DNA of 64,000 nt from Brachypodium distachyon. Lineage: Eukaryota > Streptophyta > Magnoliopsida > Poales > Poaceae. The position numbers were made by a program, and so were the translations under genes. This document shows, in pieces, positions 55,276 through 64,000 of the stretch; position 1 is the first letter of the stretch, and the number at the start of each line of letters is the position of its first letter. The stretch covers positions 51,288,914 to 51,352,913 of the forward strand of contig NC_016132.3 in NCBI RefSeq assembly GCF_000005505.3, written 5' to 3'. The notes under the pieces were generated by a model. That model was not told where the DNA came from and searched no databases. It was given only the letters and a program-made list of their open reading frames with translations.

Positions 55276-58200
55276 TTCGCTTCGGACCGCCGCAGGCCAC
55301 GCGCGCGAGGTGCTAGCTTTCAGTCTAGCGTATAAATGCGTCCGTCGGGTCACCGCGGAGCGCGCATTACTTATGGCAGGCGCAGGCTCCGCAGACGCAG
55401 CGATTCAAGCGAGAGCGAGGCAGGCGGAGGCAATTAAATCCTGGGGTTGGGCCGTAGTAAAGGCGCACCACCAAACCGACTGCTCTGTTCTGCGTGGCTA
55501 GCTAGATTGCTGTTCAGTTGCTCGCCGAGTATATGAGCCTCTGAGCTGACGACGTGAGGCGTGCAGAGCAGCGGTGGGTGCGTGCATAGAACTTTTGGCA
55601 CGAGATTAGTTTTGAGAATGGGAGCACATGGGAGGCATAGGAAAGACGGGGACCGATCGGTCGAGCCGGAGGTCGCGAGTACGAACAAATGCTGATTTTT
55701 TTTGTTTGTTTGAGCGAAACAAACAAATGTCGAATTGTATAAAATGGGGACGAAGGCGGCCGGGGTACAGGTGGGCGGGCCACCGCGGCACTCAAGACAA
55801 GGGGCGGCCATAATTACAGGAGCAACCGAAAGAAATCACTCGAGGCCGTGATACCAGGGCAGACCGACGATACATCTCTATGCACAACACTCACTACTCG
55901 TGTCGGAAATCTTATTATACTACTCCAGAATCCAGATGGAGAATTCCCGGTGCCGGGGGGTGCCAGCTGATCTGTTCTCATGTGCCTCCACTGGAAGATT
56001 CGAAAGGAACAATCCTGCCATTTTATTTTGTCGGTCTGGTGGAGTGAATCATCAGAAAATTTGCTGCAACCACATTACGTCAATTGAAGGAAAGACCGAT
56101 CCTGCCAATTTTTAGCTACTACTGCTACCATGTGCACGCGGGCAGAAAATGCAGATATATAACACAGTACGTCCAAGCCTGACGATGAAGGTCTCAAGAT
56201 TCTTGTCTCGGATCAGATGCGTCCTAATGGACACGGTATTTACTGCCTCGCCTACTTCTCGTACTCAACCAAAACTGAATTCACGCCAATGCCTGACCCG
56301 GGTCGTCGATTGCGACGGTGCACCCCGCTCATGTGACGCTACAGTCTTGCTGTTTTGCCCTGAAACCCTGTCCGACTCTGTCATGGCCACGACGAATGCA
56401 GTACTGTCGCCGCGCCCACCAACTGAAAGTAGCTATCAAAGCGTCTAGGAAAACCACCTCGTCTGCTGTACGAATAAAAAATCCATCGATTTACTGATGA
56501 ACTGAAAAGAAAATGAGTGTTCTAACACTTACGTGAACACATCACCAGAGACACTGCAGTACATTATACTAGTGTAGTAGACTGCGTATTAGTAATGTGG
56601 TACTACAGCTGTAGTAACACTTGTAGAAGTGGTCCAAGGATTTTTATTTTTATTTTTTTGGATAAGAAAGTGGTCCAAGGATGAAGGTGCATTCGTGGTT
56701 AACTGTTTATGGCTGCGAGGACACGACGTTGCAGGCTCTTCGTGCTCAACTACTCGTCTCCACTTCCGTGTGTTCTCCGTGGAAGAATGGAAATTTCCGT
56801 AACCTCGCCAGTCTCAAGCCGTATGCCGCTACAAAAATATGAACAGCAGTCGATGGCAGTTCGTCACCGGAAGTCATAACAAAAAATACAACTTTGGAAT
56901 ATATATTTTTGAAAGAAATCTACCAGCGAAAATGTGGCTCGTCAGACGGTACGGATAATGGATCTGACCGTCCATACTCGGTTTTCGGGTGACAGTGTCA
57001 AACCCCGGCATTAAGAGAGGGGGGCTGTTAAGTTTTCTTCAGATAAACGAAAGGTACTCAGATGTTATGTACTCCAGCCATTTATGCTGTACTCAATGCG
57101 CTCTAGCTCCAGTTTAAGGCATGGTACTAGTAGCACTATTGGGGGGTAGTTTAGCTTGATGACTTCTGCAGACTACTCCAATGTGGAAACACTTGGGTCT
57201 TCTTCTTTTCGAGGGTTAATGATGCTGCACCTGGTTTTCTTAAGTTGCAAGCGACCTGCGTCCGCAGCGTGAATGATCGGGTTGTACGCACGGAGCCTGA
57301 TAACTTCTGACTTTTGTTGGGAGTCCGGTACCCCAATTCAATTGGGATACAGTACTAGTATCTCGGGGTGTTTCACTTGTGGTTCATGGAGGGTTCTCCC
57401 TCCGTTTTTTGGGTCTAAAAAAACTCTATTAGCAAGAGGTGCTACGGTCATCGAAGTCGTAAGTGAAGGTCCTGAATTGAGGGGAAGAGTCTCTCATAAC
57501 TGCACCTGGCCTTTCTGCTCAATTTGCAGAATTTTCCGAAGGACGTAGCTCAGTCATCCGCACCCAACTGGTAACTCATGTTTATTTGCCTTGGGATTTC
57601 TCTTCTGAAACCGAAATGTCTCTTAAATTAAGCATAAGTTAACTAAAATTGGTGCGCTGAAGTACAAGGGCATCATAGAGAAGCATTTTTCATCAATTTA
57701 GCATGATAGTGGATGGCATTCCCCTGTTCTCTTAACGATGGAAATATCCAGTCGTATTCACGATGTTTGCATCAGGTGCCCACAGAGTGTCAGGGTCCAC
57801 TGTTATTCCGACGCATAAATCAATTTAGGATGATAAAAATGGACATACAATGGCCGGTAAAGGGCTAAGGCCCAAGCCAAGCCCAACAATGAATTCAGAA
57901 AATTCTCGAAAGCTCATTAGGTGGTGGCACGAGGTGTAAGAAACCGTCTTACTTTGCTAGTGGAGGAGTGTTAGATCTCTTTATATGGTTAGGTGGTTCG
58001 CACTCTCGCCCAATCAAAAAAATCTCATTAGATCGATATGGGACAATCGACAACAAATCCTGCTTACGTTATCAGATGCGTCAGACCACTGCGCCTCGTC
58101 CCGTCTAGCCACCCTTGTCACGGGCACCAGATAGCCTACGGGACTTTTATCTAGTCTATTATGCCTATCCACTGTCATCTTTATATATTAGGTTCAGGTA

Positions 58201-58674
58201 GGTTACAGGTGTTTGACTCCTGCAACTAACCTATCGCGAATCTAACTCCAATAGTAAACCTCTACACATATTCTGACAGAAATTTAACAATTTCTCTGTA
58301 ATAGATATGCTCCCTCTCGTGGATCCACGTCAGTTAATTTGAGGCGGAGGTATTGTGTGTTTTGAAAAATAACTTTTGGGTGTGTTGTAATGTTAGTTTT
58401 TTCCCGTCTAATTAATTGAGCAATTTTCCTCTGCTTTATTAATGGATTAAGAGTTTAAGACCTTTGAAGTCAGATTCAAAAATTAGTTCACCAAACAAAC
58501 AAAGATTTTCTAATTTTCTACCGTAATAAGGGCTACAACAGAGCCACCCCAAACAAACCTTTATTACCGGCTCCTGACAAACTACACACGAAACAATGGA
58601 ACGGATCCGGAGCTAGCAGCCTAGCATGGATCAGAGATCAGATATCTGATCGACTAATCTTAACCCTCTCCAAC
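55276..58674. other. Spacer between zinc-finger and phytocyanin genes
   Basis: About 3.4 kb. No gene was supported. The open frame at 57273-57548 has no recognisable domain. Confidence 0.4.
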
Positions 58675-59540
58675 TTACAGAGCCAAAACCACGAACCCAA
58701 GTGCTAATATCTCCACCGCGACCTCGCCCCACTTTGCACGCGACACAGCAGCCGCGTCCGACGACATCGGTGGAGGCGGGGGTGAAGACGACATCGGCGC
58801 CAGCGCCGCCATCGGGAAGTACGCCTCCACGGCCTGCACCGTGGGTGTGGGTGCGGGAGCTAATGCAGGCGCAGGTTTAGGCGGGGAGGAGTAGTGCCTC
58901 TTGGGGCGTTTCTTGTGCGGCGACCCTGCACGTTTTGGTGGTTCAGACGACGCGGGTGCCGGCGGCAACGGCATTGGCGCCGGCGCATGCCGCAGCTCCG
59001 CGTGTTGTGGCGGCGGTGGCAGCTGTGGCGTGGGGCTGGGTGTCGTGGGTGCAGGGCGCTCGGCGACGGCCACCTCCAGCTTCATTCCGGCCTGGCAGTG
59101 GCCCGGCCCGCCGCAGATGAAGTAGCGCTTCCCCGGCGAGGCGAGCGCAATGGTGGTGGCGCCGCTGTTGTCGTACGAAACGGGGTTGGCCGTGGAGCAC
59201 GCTTCGTAGTCGTCGCTGGTCACTTCAAGGACGTTGTGGCGCGAGCTGTACTTGAATGCTGCATAGTGTTCGTGCACACAAAAGAAATGAGCGGTATTCT
59301 ACATATATTCTGCTGTCTAATGCGATTGGTTGGTCATATGCAGTTACATACATATACTACTGATGACTTACTTAAGGTGTCTCCAGGAGCAAATGCTTGG
59401 GCCGAAACCCAGGACTTATAGTCCGTGCCTCCTTGCCAGCCGCCGGTTGGGCCGCCGACGACGTGATCGGCAGCCGTCACAAGGTGGATCAGTGAGACAA
59501 CCGCGACGATGCAGCAAATCGCAGCCTTCATCTCTGCCAT
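58675..59540 (-). CDS. Phytocyanin (uclacyanin-type), GPI-anchored arabinogalactan-like
   Basis: A cell-surface blue-copper protein. Exons 59540-59372 and 59258-58675 join in phase (DTL|TFKYSS) into 250 residues. MAEMKAAICCIVAVVSLIHL is the signal peptide start, with cleavage near TAA|DHVVGGP. The plastocyanin-like domain spans about residues 25-125. Type I copper ligands appear intact: His in SSRHNVLEV, Cys and His in YFICGGPGHC, and axial Met in QAGMKLEV. The second Cys of GHC and that of YEACSTANP probably form the fold disulphide. A long Pro/Ala/Ser-rich stretch fits arabinogalactan glycosylation. The C-terminus ends in hydrophobic VAVEILALGFVVLAL, a GPI-anchor signal. A TATA box lies 54 bp upstream. 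A second Met at 59531 is an alternative start. Confidence 0.93.
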
Positions 59541-59593
59541 CTTCACCGCAGGAGGCGTGTTCTGGTGTCTGAGGTTGTCGTAAACGTGAGGCG

Positions 59594-59603
59594 CTATATA
59601 TAG
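59594..59603 (-). promoter_or_regulatory. Candidate TATA box of the phytocyanin gene
   Basis: CTATATATAG, palindromic, lies 54-63 bp upstream of the ATG. It predicts a leader of roughly 28 nt. Confidence 0.6.
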
Positions 59604-60648
59604 AGGGAGAGGAATCAGTAGCCTGCAAGGACCCAACACCGCAGAATGCCTGCCAGCATGCGATAGCTAGGAGTTCTGAGCTAGAATTTCGTCGCGACAG
59701 ACCAAATTAAACAGCCAATGTATGTCGGTAGGTGTCACAAAACAAGCACTAGAGAGCAGATCCATTTTTTGGGATCATGTATCAGCACCGTGTATATGCG
59801 TCGGTTTTCCAGCATTGTTGGCAAATTAATCCAGGTCACGCGCAGGCGTTGTGTTCATCAGGTCCACGAACACGTAAGCCCCGGCACGCCCGCTGCCAAA
59901 CGGCGGCTGTAAATGAAACCACGCGTGCACCGTCCACCGCACGGCGCGCTTTTCACCGCTGCACTGCCGTTACATGTACGAACATGCGCCACGAGACGAG
60001 CCACGCTACAGGCCGGACGCTGGGATGCCGAGGAGAAACATCCCTTCTCCACCAGAATCTGCTCGGCCCAGGATGCGGCTGGGTGGACTGTCCAAGAATG
60101 TAGGTACCGGATCGACCGAATGGAACACTCTCGGCCCGTCTCGGCCGTGGACCTCGTCCAGCGCATGCATGTGCGAACGGCGCGCAACGGCCAACGGACG
60201 ATGCGCGCCAGTGTGTCTCCAACACGAGGAGAGATGGATGGCGCCAGTTGATAGATCCCAGAGCGTGGCAAAAAAAAGCGAACGGAAGTTGGCTCGCTGC
60301 AGCCAAAAGAGGAGGCCCCGGATCGCATCCAACCGCGCATGCGACGAGCCCGGTGCGCGGTGCACGCATCCGGCACAAGCTTTTTTAAACTAATGCTCAT
60401 CCAACTTCCAACACAACTTGTTTATACTTTTTATGTCAGGCCACGCTAGAATTCTTCCCCTGATTACTCGCTGTGTTCAGATTTTCCGTGAGTTTGATAT
60501 AACAATGTGCAGACGGCTTAGAAATAGCATACCTGCACCAAATTGCCACGAGATACATGTCAATTGTTCGTAACAGTAGGAAAGTTGGAGGAGAGAAGAG
60601 AAGTGGGCTATAATGTGAGACTATGACGTGGGTATGTATAAATAAGTA
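59604..60648. other. Spacer upstream of phytocyanin gene
   Basis: GC-balanced sequence with overlapping frames on both strands at 59850-60400. No domain is recognised, and codon patterns are equally open in opposite directions. Confidence 0.4.
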
Positions 60649-60718
60649 CTCCTACTTTCTCTGCTCTGTAATTCTTGTCGTGATTTTTGTCACGACAAGA
60701 ATTATAGAACGGAGGGAA
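60649..60718. mobile_element. Very short Stowaway-type MITE / hairpin
   Basis: Flanking TA (60647-60648 and 60719-60720), a right end GAACGGAGGGAA, and a perfect 15-base inner stem TAATTCTTGTCGTGA with a six-base loop define a 70-bp element. Confidence 0.75.
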
Positions 60719-61733
60719 TAACATGTAGTAATTGAATATACTAATGTTTTAAAAAAAAGGCAAAAAGGTCTCCTTGCTCTTACACAATTGTACTCTCTTC
60801 AATTTTTTCTTGGCCTTTCAATTGTACAACATGCATTAGGCGAACCAAACAAATAAGCACAGTTTTGAAAATGTTTGTCCAACGAAATGATTTTAAAGCC
60901 CTGTATAGGCGAAATGTCAAGGTCGCGAGCTGATCAACAGACAATTTCCCGTCCATTTGTCTCTTCATAGATGATAATGGGCCGGAATAAAAGAGCTGCA
61001 GCTGAATCTATCTAAGGATCCGCTCCTTTCGATGTGGAATGTTCTATGCTCAGCTACAGTTTAGAGGCATAAACTGTACACTTGTATATTCTGTTACGGA
61101 ACGGAGAGAGTAGCAGTTTCGTTTGGTCAGCTATAATGTAGACACTCTGCAGGTGTTTTCTGTTTCACAAACAGAAATGGAGATTAAATAAATATTGATG
61201 GATTAGTGCATACAACTGATCAGCTAGCCTCGCTAGTTCCATCAGTGTCAAATGACTAAGTCATGCAAAGCTTGTTCTGTCAGGAGACGAACCAGGACCG
61301 TGTCTCCTTCGCGCATTCGCCATGGGGACATGTGGTGTACATGAGTATTCCTTGATTTCCTTCTTCTAATATTGATTGACAGAGCTCCTGCCTGTGCTCT
61401 GTAAGAAAAAAAAATCGTCAAGAACAAAATCTTCCTTCTGAACATCGATGCCAAGCCGGAGGAAGCCACTAATGAACACCTCTAACTCATACTTTTTCAT
61501 AATGAAAATTTGAAGATAGCTTACTTCATATATATGCAAGCTTCTTTTCAGAAGTAGAGACTTATTCCAGAGAAAATTATGCAAGCCCAGAAACAGCCAT
61601 AACACATCAAGAACATCAATCTTCCTTCAGAAAGACGTCGACGCAAAGCTAAAAAAAAAGGCCATTAATAAGCACCGGCCCTCAAGCTGATCATGCTTTC
61701 CTATACGTACAGTACTACAGTTTGCTGAAGATG
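60719..61733. other. Spacer downstream of the TauE-like gene
   Basis: AAGAACA(A)AATCTTCCTTC...AT(C)GA-type sequence occurs twice (about 61419 and 61608), a small duplication. The part nearest 61733 is probably the 3' UTR of the transporter. No other gene. Confidence 0.4.
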
Positions 61734-62536
61734 TCAACAAGGTAACTTGAATCCCATGTACGCCCCACCATTGTACTGCTTCCAAACATCCAGTGCTCCG
61801 AAGCAGGTGACGATGACGGTGCTGAGCGCCATGATGGCAGTAACCAAGAACACGATCATCGAAACCCGGCCGGACTTCCTGACGGCTTTTTCAATCAGAA
61901 CAGCCCCGGCAACCGAAGCAACGAAGCATATCCCCGCGTAGACTGAAGCCTCCCCGATCCCGTCCATTCCCAGCAGAATGAACTGAACCATCGACATCGA
62001 CGCGCAGAACAGGACCATAAACGAGGACGTCGCCGCTGCAGTCTGCAGACCAAAAGTGGCGCATCGAATATGTTACTGATACCTTTGGATATTACTCCGT
62101 ATTACAGAACATACAAAATATGCAATAACTTTGGGAAAACGTCGCGGTGTGTTTCTATACCTGAGGGGGTATTCCCATCTGAAGGAGAACAGGGTTCAGA
62201 AGCAGCCCTCCACCGATGCCGAAGAGGCCACTCAGAGACCCGGTCACAAAAGCGGCCAGTGGGAGTATGAGCGATGACATGGTTTCCGTTTTAGTCTCCA
62301 CGCAGTTTGCCTACATGGCCATGGCAAGATTCCGTTCCGTTTATAGTTATATAACTTTATCACAGGAACAATATATATAGGAGGAGTTGGCCTACCTTGC
62401 CATCTTCTTGGTTGCGCAGAAGCTGCTTCTTTCTCTTTGCGTATATGATGTAGGCCGTGAAAGCCACAGAGAAAGGAACCTGAGATATGGTGAAAAGCCA
62501 GTATGCTATTCCACAGGGCGTTATCCTGATCATTCC
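61734..62536 (-). CDS. TauE/SafE-family (sulfite exporter-like) membrane protein, last three exons
   Basis: A multi-pass membrane anion/sulfite-type transporter, by family; plant substrates are poorly known. Exons 62536-62396, 62310-62161 and 62042-61734 are in phase and encode the last 199 residues. Exon A has GMIRITPCGIAYWLFTISQV. Exon B has the family core motif SGLFGIGGGLLLNPVLLQMG. Exon C has FMVLFCASMSMVQFILLGMD and three further hydrophobic stretches, ending YMGFKLPC. An acceptor (CTGTCCAG) before 62536 shows that upstream exons exist, but none is recognised up to 64000. The 5' half is in a long intron's far side or outside the window. Confidence 0.9.
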
Positions 62537-64000
62537 CTGGACAGATTACCATCACATAAGTTAAATTCGTCATATAATTTATGCCAATGTCTTATGTCTA
62601 CCATGCCAGAGATATACTTTTTTTTTCTCATCTACCTTGTCAGGAAAATATAATAGAATTTTCCTGACAAAGAAAATGTATATGCATATTATATAATCGT
62701 CTCCATTTGTTTCAGCTTTTTTTAATGACCATTCGAAGTATAAGTAAGCCTCCACTACACCCAAAACTTCTTAGTGCACAAAACTCTAAACCAATTTTGT
62801 TCTGACATGCTCAAAATCTTTATTCTAATTTCATACTTATTCATCAAACGGTTGTACATAAATGTAGATTCTCCCCTAATAATTCATATATTTACAACGT
62901 CTTAATTGTATTTACTACCCTCTAATTAGTCCCTAGCCAATTTCATTTTGCATACATGAGATTTTTTTCCCATGCTTACAATTTTTTTATGTCGTATTCT
63001 TTAACAAAAAAAATTAGCACGCCCTTGCTCTCAATATGTGCATAATGTCTAGAAATTTTAAATAGTTTTAAATTTAATATACAATCTTCAATACTCGATA
63101 TAATGCAGGCTTAATTCGTTGTGCTTGATTGAAAATATATTAAGGCACAAGTTAGTTAGGATATAGTTTTGATCCATTAGGCAGTTTTTTGTTGTTCATT
63201 TTTGCGAAAGAACAAGGATCTCCATTGAACAACACCAGCACTATAGAGAACTTCTAAGAAAAACAACCAGATACTTGGGGAACTCTAAGTGTTCTTCCAC
63301 ATTGTAGCTCTGCTATTGAAGCTAGCCTAACGTTGTGTGCATGTGATTTTTTTTGTGATTATGCTTTTTATGCGATATTATTTCTTTAATAAAATGTCTC
63401 ATGCCACCTTGCTGATGTAGTTTTGGACATTTTCAAATATTTTTAAAAAATTAAAATGAAGTCTATAATTCTTGTTATATAAGGGACCTTAATATTTTGT
63501 GGCTGATATATAATTGAATAATATATTATCCTATATTTAAAATTGTGCACAATTTGCATGTTTTGTAAGTTTTCTTCGCCACCAATAATACTGAAGGTAG
63601 TACTAAAAAGTTAATAAGAAAGGTACGATAACAAGTGTGTCTCCAAAAAGGGTGTATATATTGCTAAAAGAAAGGGTGTATATATGGAGTCGCGTTGAGT
63701 ATATCCATTAGTTGCATGATTGTTTTTTTAAGAATCATCCGGCTGATTTCTATCTAAAACCTAACGATGACAGTTTTAAGGAGAGAACGAGCGCTAAATA
63801 TTGAGATTGAAAAGGAGGAAAAAAAATCTGGTACGTAGTGACATAATATTCCGCAAAAGAGAAAAGCACTTGCTACCACTACTTTCCGCTGCATCAGAAA
63901 GCTAGCTAGCCAGGGAGACTGTAGTGCGGGTTAGTGCCAATGAAAAATGACAAGCGAAAGGACGCGTGACGACGAAGGCGCACTATGTTATGTTGCCTTG
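62537..64000. other. AT-rich sequence upstream of the last TauE exons
   Basis: Probably intron, with no TauE exon recognised. It contains a perfect hairpin at 62637-62670. The remaining stretch has no other supportable feature. Confidence 0.4.
62637..62670. repeat. Perfect 13-bp inverted repeat
   Basis: TTGTCAGGAAAAT and ATTTTCCTGACAA are separated by eight bases, forming a hairpin in presumed intron DNA. No transposon ends flank it. Confidence 0.85.

Noticed and set aside
55276..55353. 26-residue extension of the zinc-finger protein to an upstream ATG
   Set aside because: The MGERRRR start looks like the family start, and the extension has no conserved character. It remains possible.
57273..57548. 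91-residue plus-strand frame, perhaps organelle-derived
   Set aside because: I could not match it to any plastid or mitochondrial gene, and no domain is recognised.

Overview
This is plant nuclear DNA, almost certainly from a grass. Genes have short GT-AG introns and GC-rich exons. The spacers hold many miniature inverted-repeat transposons: Stowaway-type ends in CTCCCTCC/GGAGGGAG flanked by TA, and Tourist-type elements flanked by TAA. The LINE remnants and a roughly 118-bp satellite array also fit a pooid or Triticeae genome. I see no LTR retrotransposon, so this looks like a gene-bearing segment. The GH3 gene resembles what I recall of rice GH3.1 on chromosome 1, which would suggest Triticeae group 3. 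That placement is inference and has not been checked.

Layout. 1-2817: 3' part of an FQR1/WrbA-like NAD(P)H:quinone reductase gene (+). 2.8-6.5 kb: Stowaway MITEs, then a degenerate satellite array whose monomers switch orientation near 4.5 kb. 6.6-8.5 kb: a six-exon atypical bHLH transcription factor (-). 8.5-28 kb: about 19.6 kb without a gene I can recognise, containing a long-TIR element, several MITEs and GC-rich patches. 28.2-30.3 kb: a three-exon GH3 acyl-acid-amido synthetase (+). 32.75-38.43 kb: a Mutator-like element split by a degenerate LINE, each with its own target-site duplication. 39.5-49.2 kb: a tandem segmental duplication in which each copy holds a divergent pair, a small methyltransferase-like gene (-) and a PPR gene (+). 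In copy 1 the methyltransferase is broken. A LINE fragment inserted into copy 1 after the duplication, and a broken U5-snRNP DIM1 exon lies between the copies. 53.2-55.3 kb: a two-exon plant C2H2 zinc-finger gene (-). 58.7-59.5 kb: a two-exon phytocyanin with a predicted GPI anchor (-). 61.7-62.5 kb to the right edge: the last three exons of a TauE/SafE-family membrane transporter (-).

The genes look like ordinary plant housekeeping and developmental functions: redox, transcription, auxin conjugation, organellar PPR protein, cell-surface copper protein and anion transport. They do not form an operon or pathway cluster. The most unusual structures are the orientation-switching satellite array, the LINE-in-MULE nest with readable target-site duplications, and the duplicated divergent pair with a matching empty site for a later LINE insertion. 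I found no evidence of an undescribed molecular system.
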